Below, one piece after another: positions 1-6,127 of a stretch of DNA of 7,725 nt; within the stretch, counting starts at the first letter, position 1, and each line of letters starts with the position of its first letter. The notes under the pieces were generated by a model. That model was not told the origin of the DNA, made no database searches, and was given only the letters and a program-made list of their open reading frames with translations. The position numbers were made by a program, and so were the translations under genes. This stretch comes from CAVPGH01 sp046726955 (GTDB lineage: Bacteria; Acidobacteriota; Vicinamibacteria; Fen-336), in contig JBKPBQ010000225.1 in the NCBI GenBank assembly GCA_046726955.1, positions 1 to 7,725 of the forward strand, in the 5' to 3' direction.

Positions 1-104
1 GCCGCCGGTGTGGCCTGGGCCGCCGCCGTGGACTGGGGAGCGGCGAAAGCGGCCGCGTTCACCCCGAACGCGACGAGCGCGCCCAGAACGAGTCTCTTCG
101 TCAT
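1..104 (-). CDS. Exported Ala-rich protein, N-terminal fragment
   Basis: Only the first 34 codons lie in the window; the gene runs off the left edge. The reading starts MTKRLVLGALVAFG and continues through VNAAAFAAPQSTAAAQATPA. This has the form of a Sec signal peptide: two basic residues at positions 3-4, a hydrophobic core at about 5-19, and an A-F-A motif before a likely cleavage near residue 21. The rest is Ala/Pro/Gln/Thr-rich, as in the linker of a secreted or periplasmic protein. The ATG (complement 104-102) is preceded by a canonical GGAGGT seven bases upstream, and a TAGAAT box sits further up, so both start and strand are well supported. The gene is divergent from the ydiK-like gene. 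The mature protein is not visible, so no function can be given. Confidence 0.72.
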   Translation of the reverse strand, partial: MTKRLVLGALVAFGVNAAAFAAPQSTAAAQATPA

Positions 105-111
105 CGGATCT

Positions 112-117
112 ACCTCC
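112..117 (-). promoter_or_regulatory. Ribosome-binding site of the exported-protein gene
   Basis: The minus strand reads GGAGGT, a full Shine-Dalgarno core, with a seven-base spacer to the ATG at 104. It fixes the start of the truncated leftward gene and shows that this genome uses canonical SD sites. Confidence 0.75.
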
Positions 118-153
118 GTGCCCGGGCGTACCCTCGGTCGCCAGGCGGTGCGG

Positions 154-159
154 ATTCTA
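154..159 (-). promoter_or_regulatory. Putative -10 box for the leftward exported-protein gene
   Basis: The minus strand reads TAGAAT, five of six matches to TATAAT, in otherwise GC-rich DNA. Transcription would begin near 147 and leave a leader of about 43 bases containing the SD at 112-117. No clear -35 box is seen at the usual distance, so the call rests on the -10 box and its position alone. Confidence 0.4.
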
Positions 160-180
160 CCTCTCGGCAGACCCCGCCGG

Positions 181-209
181 TTGTCGGGGTGTCGACCGGC
201 GAGTAGGAT
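181..209 (+). promoter_or_regulatory. Putative sigma-70-like promoter of the ydiK-like gene
   Basis: TTGTCG at 181-186 (four of six to TTGACA) and TAGGAT at 204-209 (four of six to TATAAT) are separated by exactly 17 bases. A start of transcription near 216 would be only a few bases before the ATG at 219, giving an almost leaderless message. The -35 box lies inside two alternative inverted repeats: 171-176 with 185-190 (ACCCCG/CGGGGT) and 176-181 with 195-200 (GCCGGT/ACCGGC). These could be operator half-sites. All of this is pattern reading with modest matches. Confidence 0.3.
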
Positions 210-218
210 CTCCAGCCT

Positions 219-1310
219 ATGGCTGAAGAGGCGCCCCGTGACATGCCGCGGGTGGTGCTCGCGGTGCTGTTCATCCTCGCGCTGGTCGCGCTCTCGCTCC
301 GCATCCTGTTGCCGTTCCTTCCCGCGATCCTGTGGGCCACCACGATCGTGGTCGCCACCTGGCCCGCCCTCCTCGGGGTGCAGGCCCGGCTCGGGAACCG
401 GCGCGCGCTCGCGGTCGCCGTCATGACGGGTGCGCTCTTCCTGCTCTTCCTCCTTCCGCTCACGCTCGCCATCGGCGCCGCCGTCTCGCACGCGGACGCG
501 ATCGCCGCGGGCGCGCGGTCCCTCCTGACGCTCAATCTGCCTCCGCCGCCCCTGTGGGTGGAGAGCCTGCCCCTCGTCGGGCCGCGGATCGGCGCGGCCT
601 GGCGCGAGCTGGTGGCGGCGGGCGGGAGCGGGCTCGCCGCCGAGCTCAGGCCCTACCTGAGCAACGTCGTGACGTGGTTTCTGGCCACGGCGGGGGGCGT
701 CGGCGCGCTGATCCTGCAGTTCCTGCTGACGCTCGTGGTCACCGCGCTCTTCTACGCCTCCGGCGAGGCCGCGGCGGAAGAGGTGCGTCGCTTCGCCCGG
801 CGCCTCGCGGGAGCGCACGGCGACACGGCGGTACGCCTCGCCGCCCAGTCCATCCGGGCAGTGGCTCTCGGGGTCGTGGTCACGGCGCTCCTGCAGGCGA
901 TCCTCGCGGGCCTCGGCCTCCTCGCCGCGGGGATCCCCTTCGTGGCCGTCTGGACGGTCGTGATGTTCATGCTCTCGCTCGCCCAGCTCGGTCCCACCCT
1001 CGTCCTCGTCCCCGCCGTGATCTGGCTCTACATGAGCGAGCGTACCGGCTGGGGAACCTTCCTGCTCGTCTGGTCGATCCTGGTCATCCCCCTCGACAAC
1101 ATCCTTCGCCCGTTGCTGATCAAGAGGGGCGCCAACCTGTCGCTGCCGCTCGTCTTCGCGGGCGTCGTGGGAGGCCTCGTCGCGTTCGGCCTCGTGGGCA
1201 TCTTCATCGGGCCCGTCGTGCTCGCCGTGGGCTCGACGCTGCTCAACGCCTGGATCGACCTCGCCATCGGTACCCCCGAAGCTCCGGGGTCCGTGCCCGC
1301 GCCGAAGTAG
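219..1310 (+). CDS. ydiK: AI-2E family permease, YdiK-like
   Basis: A 363-residue polytopic inner-membrane protein of the AI-2E/PerM transporter family. Recognition rests on strong resemblance to E. coli YdiK: the N-terminal block with PFLPAILWATTIVVATWPALL (about 32-52), the central RLAGAHGDTAVRLAAQ followed by IRAVALGVVVTALLQA (195-227), IWLYMSERTGWGTFLLVWS (268-286), DNILRPLLIKRGANL (293-307), and FIGPVVLAV near the C-terminus (329-337). Hydrophobic segments lie near 11-30, 33-52, 62-90, 150-178, 212-236, 240-270, 279-295 and 308-345. The length matches the family. Some members export small molecules or act as Na+/H+ antiporters; the substrate of YdiK itself is not established, so none is assigned here. 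The ATG at 219 has only a weak TAGGA upstream, in keeping with a very short leader. The stop is nine bases from the stop of the convergent carbonic anhydrase gene. Confidence 0.9.
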   Translation: MAEEAPRDMPRVVLAVLFILALVALSLRILLPFLPAILWATTIVVATWPALLGVQARLGNRRALAVAVMTGALFLLFLLPLTLAIGAAVSHADAIAAGARSLLTLNLPPPPLWVESLPLVGPRIGAAWRELVAAGGSGLAAELRPYLSNVVTWFLATAGGVGALILQFLLTLVVTALFYASGEAAAEEVRRFARRLAGAHGDTAVRLAAQSIRAVALGVVVTALLQAILAGLGLLAAGIPFVAVWTVVMFMLSLAQLGPTLVLVPAVIWLYMSERTGWGTFLLVWSILVIPLDNILRPLLIKRGANLSLPLVFAGVVGGLVAFGLVGIFIGPVVLAVGSTLLNAWIDLAIGTPEAPGSVPAPK

Positions 1311-1319
1311 GCGGGGCCG

Positions 1320-1961
1320 TCAGGGCAGGAACTCGACGAAGCCCGTCGAGAGGTGGTGGAAGGCCCCCGCGACCTTGACCGCCCCCGACGCTTCGAGCTC
1401 GGCGATCACCGCGCTCTTCTTCCGGATGTTGGCGATCGTGAGCTCGATGTTCTTGCGGGCCACCGCCTCCACGAACGCGGGGTTCGTGGAGGTCCTCTCT
1501 CCTTCGTAGACCGTGGCCTCGATCGCGGGCCGGATCTTGTCCAGGAGCTGCGTCAGGTTGCCGAGCGTCGCCCCGTCGATGGCCCCTTTGACCGCCCCGC
1601 ATCCCCCGTGCCCGAGCACGAGGACGACCTTGGCCCCGGCGACCTTTGTCGCGAACTCCAGGCTGCCCAGCACGTCGAGGTTCTCGACGTTGCCCGCCAC
1701 GCGGCAGTTGAAGATGTAGCCGAGGCCGAGGTCGAAGATGATCTCGGCGGGGCTGCGGGAGTCGATGCAGCCGAGGAGCACGGCCGCCGGGTACTGCCCA
1801 GCCGCGGTCGAACGCTGCTCGGCGAGGAAGTCGCGCTCCACCCGCCTACCCTCGCGAAAGCGCAGGTTCCCCGCCTTCGCCCTCGCGATGATCTCGTCGG
1901 GCGACATCGCGTCGCGCGCTTCCTTCGTCACGGAGAGGAGGGGCTTCAGGGGCTCGGTCAT
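1320..1961 (-). CDS. Beta-class carbonic anhydrase
   Basis: A 213-residue cytoplasmic zinc enzyme that interconverts CO2 and bicarbonate. The beta-class signature is complete: CIDSR at 65-69 supplies the zinc ligand Cys65 and the catalytic Asp67/Arg69 dyad, and HGGCGAV at 118-124 supplies the ligands His118 and Cys121. FNCRVAGN (85-92) and EFATKVAGAKVVLVLGH (102-118) are also typical. The N-terminal helix with GNLRFREGRR (31-40) is the usual dimer arm. The start chosen is the ATG at 1961 (MTEPLKP). In-frame ATGs at 1976 (MLRPP) and 2006 are alternatives, and none has a good SD. The frame stays open far upstream, antisense to the neighbouring dehydrogenase, but that extension has no family resemblance and is not part of the gene. 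It may supply bicarbonate for carboxylations or pH balance. Its proximity to a IIIb-type cyclase is noted under findings. Confidence 0.95.
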   Translation of the reverse strand: MTEPLKPLLSVTKEARDAMSPDEIIARAKAGNLRFREGRRVERDFLAEQRSTAAGQYPAAVLLGCIDSRSPAEIIFDLGLGYIFNCRVAGNVENLDVLGSLEFATKVAGAKVVLVLGHGGCGAVKGAIDGATLGNLTQLLDKIRPAIEATVYEGERTSTNPAFVEAVARKNIELTIANIRKKSAVIAELEASGAVKVAGAFHHLSTGFVEFLP

Positions 1962-2013
1962 GGGAGGGCGAAGCATAGTCGCCCACGAGCGTTCCGGCAA
2001 CGACATCGGCTCG

Positions 2014-2019
2014 TATAAT
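2014..2019 (+). promoter_or_regulatory. Perfect TATAAT -10 box before the dehydrogenase gene
   Basis: An exact TATAAT lies 14 bases before the ATG at 2034 in very GC-rich DNA. There is no convincing -35 box and no TG extension. Transcription would begin near 2026, leaving an untranslated leader of under ten bases with no SD, which suggests leaderless or near-leaderless translation. The same AT island read on the minus strand contains TATACG (complement 2017-2012), a weaker -10 candidate for the divergent carbonic anhydrase. Confidence 0.5.
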
Positions 2020-2033
2020 CCGGCGGCGCGAGC

Positions 2034-3086
2034 ATGAAGGCGATCACCGTCGAGCCGAGGAAGGGCGGGACGGTGCGGCTCGACGACGTGTCGGAGCCGC
2101 CGCCCGGCGAGGGCTCGATCCTCGTGGAGTGCGTCGCAGTCGGCGTCTGCGGAACCGACGTCGAGATCGCCGAGGGCCACTACGGCTGGTCTCCGCCGGG
2201 CCGCTCCCGTCTCGTGCTCGGCCACGAGTCGCTGGGACGCGTCCTCGACCCCGGCCCGTCGGGCGAGCTCCAGCGCGGCGACCTCGTGGTGGGCATCGTC
2301 CGGCGGCCGGACCCCGTCCCCTGCCCGAGCTGCGCCGTCGGCGAGTGGGACATGTGCCGCAACGGCCGCTACACGGAGCGCGGCATCAAGGAGCTCGACG
2401 GCTTCATGCGCGACCGGTGGCGCATCGAGCCGGAGTACGCCGTGAAGGTGGACGGCTCGCTCGGCCTGCTCGGCGTGCTCCTCGAGCCCGCTTCGGTCGT
2501 CGCCAAGGCCTGGGCGCTCGTGGCGGCGGTGGGCCGCCGCGCCGCCGGGGAGCCGCGCACGGCGCTCGTGACGGGAGCGGGGCCGATCGGCCTGCTCGCG
2601 GCCCTTCTCGCGAAGCAGCGCGGGCTCGACGTCCACGTGATGGACCGCGTCCTCGACGGACCGAAGCCCGAGATCGTCCGCGCCCTCCCCGCCGCGTACC
2701 ACACGAGCCTGGACGCGCTCGACTTCGAGCCGGACGTGGTGATGGAGTGCACGGGAGCGGGTCCGGTGATCGCGCGCGGCCTCGAGCTCGTCGCCGCGGG
2801 CGGTGTCGTGGGCCTGCTCGGGGTCGGGAGCGCGGGGCCCGCGAGCCGCCTCTCCGCCGCCGAGGTCGCGACGCGTCTCGTCGAGCGCAACATCGCGGTC
2901 GTGGGGAGCGTCAACGCCAACGCTCGGCACTGGAAGGCGGCGTCGGAGGCTCTCGCGCGTGCCGACGCGTCGTGGCTGGCCCGCCTCGTCACGCGCCGCG
3001 AGAAGCCCGCCGACTTCGCCCGCGCCCTGGAGCGCACCGCTCACGACGTCAAGGTCGTGGTGGAGTTTCCTGCGCGTGGAGCGTGA
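2034..3086 (+). CDS. Zn-dependent MDR dehydrogenase, glucose 1-dehydrogenase type
   Basis: A 350-residue cytoplasmic medium-chain dehydrogenase that most resembles the archaeal-type glucose 1-dehydrogenases, which oxidise D-glucose (sometimes other aldoses) to the lactone with NAD(P)+. Catalytic zinc ligands are Cys39 in GVCGTD and His64-Glu65 in VLGHES, with Glu151 of LLEPASVV as the usual fourth or nearby ligand. RRPDPVPCPSC, then DMC and GRYTERGIKELDGF (90-124), is characteristic of this subgroup. The Rossmann motif is TGAGPIG (180-186). Asp204 at the end of the next strand suggests NAD+ preference, softened by the adjacent Arg205. GSVNANARHW (291-300) matches the glucose dehydrogenase cofactor loop. 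The structural-zinc lobe shows Cys97, Cys100 and Cys108 but no Cys at the expected first position (94 is Pro). The start has no SD but a TATAAT just upstream. Related sugar or threonine/sorbitol dehydrogenases are the alternative. Confidence 0.85.
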   Translation: MKAITVEPRKGGTVRLDDVSEPPPGEGSILVECVAVGVCGTDVEIAEGHYGWSPPGRSRLVLGHESLGRVLDPGPSGELQRGDLVVGIVRRPDPVPCPSCAVGEWDMCRNGRYTERGIKELDGFMRDRWRIEPEYAVKVDGSLGLLGVLLEPASVVAKAWALVAAVGRRAAGEPRTALVTGAGPIGLLAALLAKQRGLDVHVMDRVLDGPKPEIVRALPAAYHTSLDALDFEPDVVMECTGAGPVIARGLELVAAGGVVGLLGVGSAGPASRLSAAEVATRLVERNIAVVGSVNANARHWKAASEALARADASWLARLVTRREKPADFARALERTAHDVKVVVEFPARGA

Positions 3087-3714
3087 CGAGTCGCGCCAGC
3101 AGGATCGCCGGGTAGAGCTGGCCGGTGAGGCCCTCCATGAGCGCGAGCGAGCGGGCCAGGGGGTGCACCGGGGTCACGTCGCCGTAGCCGACGGTCGTGA
3201 GCGTGACGAAGCTGAAGTAGATCAAGCTGCGATCGTGCGCCGGAGCGGCGAGGGCGCTCGCGAACGCCCCCGGGTGGAGCGCGTCCACGAGCTCGTAGGC
3301 GTAGCCCCACATGAGGCCGAGGAGCAGGTAGGCGGCCACTGCGCCCTGCACGCGGTGCACGGTGATCGGACCACTCCGAAAAGCCTGCACGAGGACGACG
3401 AAGGCCAGGAGGCCGATCGAGACGACGCTCGACAAGGCCATCGACACCTCGCCCACCGACGGCAGCCACCGCCCGCTCGCCGCCGCCACGGCGACCACGA
3501 AGAGCAGGGCGCGCAGGACGGGGGGTACGCGCAGCCCGGCCACGCCCGCGAGGAGCAGGAGCGTGAAGACGACTTCGAGCGCAGGAGGCCGCTCCTCGCC
3601 CGGCGGCGTCAAGGGAGGGACGATGAACACGAACGTGACGAGCAGGGCGAGCAGGATCGACAGGCCGGGATCGTGCTCCCAGAAGCGGCGAAGGCCGGGC
3701 CAGAGCTTCCGCAA
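3049..3714 (-). CDS. Potassium-channel-like membrane protein (Ion_trans_2)
   Basis: An integral membrane protein of about 221 residues with a K+ selectivity filter, TLTTVGYGD (171-179), preceded by a pore helix (DRSLIYFSFV) and followed by an inner helix (about 187-210). Further hydrophobic segments near 17-33, 46-62, 66-80, 92-111 and 123-141 suggest four or five helices before the pore. No S4-like row of arginines is visible. The protein ends about 42 residues after the filter, so there is no cytoplasmic RCK or cyclic-nucleotide-binding domain. I start it at TTG 3714 because GGGAGGT lies just upstream and codon use becomes typical there. ATG at 3831 (260 residues) or TTG at 3789 are alternatives without an SD, and their extra codons are richer in A/T third positions. 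Its 3' end overlaps the convergent dehydrogenase by 38 bases, and it is divergent from the cyclase. Confidence 0.85.
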   Translation of the reverse strand: MRKLWPGLRRFWEHDPGLSILLALLVTFVFIVPPLTPPGEERPPALEVVFTLLLLAGVAGLRVPPVLRALLFVVAVAAASGRWLPSVGEVSMALSSVVSIGLLAFVVLVQAFRSGPITVHRVQGAVAAYLLLGLMWGYAYELVDALHPGAFASALAAPAHDRSLIYFSFVTLTTVGYGDVTPVHPLARSLALMEGLTGQLYPAILLARLVTLHAQETPPRP

Positions 3715-3717
3715 GCG

Positions 3718-3724
3718 ACCTCCC
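3718..3724 (-). promoter_or_regulatory. Ribosome-binding site deciding the channel start
   Basis: The minus strand reads GGGAGGT, with GGAGG four bases before the TTG at 3714. It is the only good SD within the 5' end of the channel frame and argues for the shorter protein. The spacing is slightly tight, so the longer ATG start at 3831 is not excluded. Confidence 0.45.
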
Positions 3725-3784
3725 GGGCTTCCCGCGTCGCGTTCGGCTCCCGCACGCGGTGAAACCGTGCGGCCGATCGTCGCA

Positions 3785-3790
3785 TACAAT
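3785..3790 (+). promoter_or_regulatory. Putative -10 box of the cyclase gene
   Basis: TACAAT matches TATAAT at five of six positions. No -35 box is seen. Transcription from near 3797 would give a leader of about 70 bases that carries both hairpins at 3794-3821 and the SD at 3837-3846. A second AT-rich spot, the palindromic ATTAAT at 3830-3835, could serve either strand but would remove most of that leader. Confidence 0.3.
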
Positions 3791-3793
3791 CCG

Positions 3794-3821
3794 CCGTCGA
3801 AGCGACGGCCCCGCGGGGGCC
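3794..3821 (+). repeat. Two adjoining hairpins in the channel-cyclase intergenic region
   Basis: CCGTCG at 3794-3799 pairs with CGACGG at 3803-3808 around a three-base AAG loop. GGCCCC at 3807-3812 pairs with GGGGCC at 3816-3821 around GCG. The stems share bases 3807-3808, so the two folds are mutually exclusive at their junction. Neither is followed by a T-tract, so they do not look like intrinsic terminators. They lie about 16-43 bases before the cyclase SD and may be leader structures or operators. Confidence 0.45.
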
Positions 3822-3836
3822 CTCCGCACATTAATA

Positions 3837-3846
3837 AGGAAGGGGA
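3837..3846 (+). promoter_or_regulatory. Purine-rich SD before the cyclase, aligned to a tiny ORF
   Basis: AAGGAAGGGG is a strong SD-like run. It sits ten bases before ATG 3857, the start of a four-codon ORF (MIEP then stop), and 21 bases before the cyclase GTG at 3868. That is too far for direct initiation at the GTG. Ribosomes may therefore load at the small ORF and reinitiate at the GTG. Confidence 0.5.
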
Positions 3847-3856
3847 GCACGGGACG

Positions 3857-3871
3857 ATGATCGAGCCGTGA
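3857..3871 (+). CDS. Tiny upstream ORF, MIEP, overlapping the cyclase start
   Basis: ATG-ATC-GAG-CCG-TGA encodes four residues. Its TGA at 3869-3871 overlaps the GTG of the cyclase (3868-3870) in a GTGA arrangement, the classic geometry of translational coupling. The ATG is well placed after the SD at 3837-3846. It could be a coupling uORF, or a relic of a frameshift that moved the real ATG out of frame. The sequence alone does not decide. Confidence 0.35.
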   Translation: MIEP

Positions 3872-6045
3872 CGCGTTGGCGGCCCACCCTGGCCCAGGTG
3901 TTCTTTGCGGCCAACCTCTCGCTCGCCGCGCTCCTCGGCGCGCTCGTCTACGGCCTCTCCCGCGCCTCCGAGCAGTCGATCCTCGCCACGTCCGAGCTCG
4001 TGCGCCGCGCCACGAGCGCGATCATCGGCGAGCGGGTCCAGGGCTACCTCGACGTCGCCGAGCGCATCATCGGCTCCCTGGAGCGGCAGATCCAGCTGGG
4101 CCTCTGCGATCCCGCCGACCCGCAGTCCGTGGAAACGGCCCTCTTCGCCGTCGCCCTCGACCACCCCGCCCTGGCCGGGATCAGCCTGACCCAGGGGCGC
4201 GCGCTCGGCTTCGACGACGACGACCGGCTGATCCTCGCCCCCGAGGGACGCCAGCAGATCTCGGTCTACCGGGATGGGCTCGACGCGGAAAGCCCGCTCA
4301 CGACCGCGTGGGTCCGGCGCGAGGGTCCCGGCTACGTCGCCTACGCGCGGCGACGCCGTCCGGGCGGGGGCCTCCTCGCGGCCTCGTTCACGCGCGTGAC
4401 CGGCCGCAGGGTGGTGGACCCGACCGAAGACCTGACGTTCGTCACGCCCGCCTCCCGCGCGCACGCCGACGAAGCGCGGCCGGTGTGGAGCGACCTCAGC
4501 TACGCCCAGGTCGACGCCGACCTGCCCGAGCCGCAGCGGCGCGTCGTGCTCTCCGCCATGCGCGTGGTCAAGGACCGGACGGGTCGCTTCGTGGGCGTCG
4601 TCCGCATCAGCCAGCGCACGGAGACGATCGACCGGATCGTCTGGGAGGAGCAGGAGCGCTTCCGCCCCAACCGCATCGTGCTCTGCGACGACCTGGGACA
4701 GCTCGTGGCCCGCCTCGCGCCCGGCGACCCGGTCGTGGAGCAGCCCGACACCTCGCTGCGCGTCGCCCCCGCCCATCCCCCGGAGGAGATCGCGCGCGCC
4801 CTGCGCGACGAGAGCCTCCTTCGCGTCGCCCCCGGGCACCTCGACGAGAGTAGCCGTTTCCTCGTCGGCGGGCGGCCGTACCTCGCGAGCTTCCGCGCCC
4901 TGCCCGAGACGCAGGGCTGGCGCGTCGGGGTCATCGTGGCCGAGGTGGACGTGCCGGGAGTTGCCGAGCAGAGCCGCCTCCGCCGGAGGCTCATCGCCTT
5001 CGTGGGGCTGCTGAGCGCGGCCATACTCGCCGGCGGGTTCTTCACGTTGCGGACGGTGCGGCACGGCCTGGCCGGGGTGGCCGCGTCCTCCGCGCGCATG
5101 CGCGAGTTCGACTTCACGGCGAAGACGCCGCGCAGCTTCTTCGCCGACGTGGCGGAAGTGCTGGGCAGCCTGGAGCTCGCCAAGACGGCCATGCGCGCGA
5201 TGAGCAAGTACGTCCCCGTGGGCCTGGTGCGGATCCTCTACCGGACCGGCGAGGAGCCCCAGCTCGGCAGCGCGCCCCGGCCCGTCACGCTTCTCTTCAC
5301 CGACATACAGGGGTTCACGGCATTGTCCGAGCGGCTCGCCCCCAACGAGCTGGCGCGCGTCCTCGGCCGCTACCTCGAGGTCATGTCCGCGGCGATCCAG
5401 GGCTGCGGCGGGACGATCGACAAGTACATCGGCGACGCGATCATGGCGGTGTGGAACGCCCCCACCCCCTGCCCCGACCACCCGCGGCTCGCCTGCGAGG
5501 CGGCGCTGGCCGCGCAGGCCGCGAGCGCCGCCCTCTTCGGCTCGGAGGAATGGGAGGGACGGCCGCCGCTCGTGACCCGCTTCGGGCTGCACACGGACGA
5601 CGTGCTGGTCGGCCACTTCGGCGCTCCCGATCGCTTGAGCTACACCTGCCTCGGCGACGGGGTGAACCTCGCCGCGCGCCTCGAGAGCCTGAACAAGCAG
5701 TACGGGACGACGCTGCTCGTGAGCGACGCGGTCCGCCAGGCGGCGGGCTCGAGCTTCGCCTTCCGGTTCCTCGACCTGGTGGCGGTCTCGGGCAAGGGCC
5801 GAGCCGTGCGCGTGTACGAGATGCTCGGCCGCGCCGGCCCGGAGGACGCGCCCACGGAGACGGTTCGCCGGTACGAGGAAGCCCTCGACCTCTACCTGCG
5901 CCGGGAGTTCGGCAAAGCACTCGCGATCTTCGAGACGCTCGTCGGCGATCCGCCCTCGAGGGTCCTCGCCGAGAGGTGCCGCGCCTACGCCGCGTCTCCG
6001 CCTCCCGCCGACTGGGACGGGACTTATGTGGCCCGGAGCAAGTAG
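3868..6045 (+). CDS. Membrane class III adenylate cyclase with Cache-like sensor
   Basis: A 725-residue inner-membrane receptor cyclase that should make cAMP from ATP. TM1 is at about 10-31. An extracytoplasmic region at 32-373 looks like a double Cache domain (PVWSDLSYAQ at 205-214, then a strand ending GRFVGVVRIS at 239-248). TM2 is at 375-395, then a HAMP-like linker and the helical SKYVPVGLVRILYRTGEEP (446-464) typical of cyclase transducers. The catalytic domain (about 470-655) has metal-binding Asp479 (FTDIQGFT) and Asp523 (YIGDAIMAVW), adenine-selecting Lys519 and Thr593, and transition-state Asn600/Arg604 (GDGVNLAARLE). Thr in place of Asp at 593 marks class IIIb. The tail (664-725) has a short TPR-like helix pair and PPADWDGTYV, found in many such cyclases. 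Start GTG 3868 overlaps the stop of a tiny ORF. Followed closely by rsbW/rsbV-like genes; ligand unknown. Confidence 0.93.
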   Translation: MTRWRPTLAQVFFAANLSLAALLGALVYGLSRASEQSILATSELVRRATSAIIGERVQGYLDVAERIIGSLERQIQLGLCDPADPQSVETALFAVALDHPALAGISLTQGRALGFDDDDRLILAPEGRQQISVYRDGLDAESPLTTAWVRREGPGYVAYARRRRPGGGLLAASFTRVTGRRVVDPTEDLTFVTPASRAHADEARPVWSDLSYAQVDADLPEPQRRVVLSAMRVVKDRTGRFVGVVRISQRTETIDRIVWEEQERFRPNRIVLCDDLGQLVARLAPGDPVVEQPDTSLRVAPAHPPEEIARALRDESLLRVAPGHLDESSRFLVGGRPYLASFRALPETQGWRVGVIVAEVDVPGVAEQSRLRRRLIAFVGLLSAAILAGGFFTLRTVRHGLAGVAASSARMREFDFTAKTPRSFFADVAEVLGSLELAKTAMRAMSKYVPVGLVRILYRTGEEPQLGSAPRPVTLLFTDIQGFTALSERLAPNELARVLGRYLEVMSAAIQGCGGTIDKYIGDAIMAVWNAPTPCPDHPRLACEAALAAQAASAALFGSEEWEGRPPLVTRFGLHTDDVLVGHFGAPDRLSYTCLGDGVNLAARLESLNKQYGTTLLVSDAVRQAAGSSFAFRFLDLVAVSGKGRAVRVYEMLGRAGPEDAPTETVRRYEEALDLYLRREFGKALAIFETLVGDPPSRVLAERCRAYAASPPPADWDGTYVARSK

Positions 6046-6088
6046 GCGGCGGTCGCAGCGGGACTGGGGCGGCGCCTCGCGCGACGTG

Positions 6089-6097
6089 TGCTATATC
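6089..6097 (+). promoter_or_regulatory. Putative extended -10 promoter of the partner-switch genes
   Basis: TGCTATATC resembles an extended -10 element (TGnTATAAT; TG exact, hexamer four of six). A start near 6104 would leave a leader of about 36 bases with the SD at 6128-6133. It lies in the short gap after the cyclase and would let the RsbW/STAS genes be expressed apart from it. No -35 box is visible. Confidence 0.28.
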
Positions 6098-6127
6098 CAG
6101 TCGCGTCCGCGGGCGGAACGCGCCGCA

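Noticed and set aside
1311..1319. Terminator between the convergent ydiK-like and carbonic anhydrase genes
   Set aside because: Only nine bases, no stem and no T-tract.
332..1378. Plus-strand 348-residue frame inside the ydiK-like gene
   Set aside because: Arg/Ala/Gly shadow of the permease frame, with no hydrophobic segments or motifs.
1962..3044. Open minus-strand extension upstream of the carbonic anhydrase, antisense to the dehydrogenase
   Set aside because: Low-complexity Arg/Ala/Asp composition and no family resemblance. The carbonic anhydrase homology begins just after ATG 1961.
2803..3762. Plus-strand 319-residue frame antisense to the channel
   Set aside because: Highly charged and repetitive. 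The opposite strand encodes a clear TVGYGD channel.
3876..4853. 325-residue plus-strand frame in the 5' half of the cyclase
   Set aside because: Arg/Pro-rich shadow; the cyclase frame has TM segments, Cache-like motifs and an intact catalytic domain.
3715..5616. Long open minus-strand extension upstream of the channel gene, giving a nominal 855-residue protein
   Set aside because: It is antisense to the cyclase, Arg/Gly/His/Glu-rich without any domain, and an effect of high GC. Only the C-terminal channel part is real.
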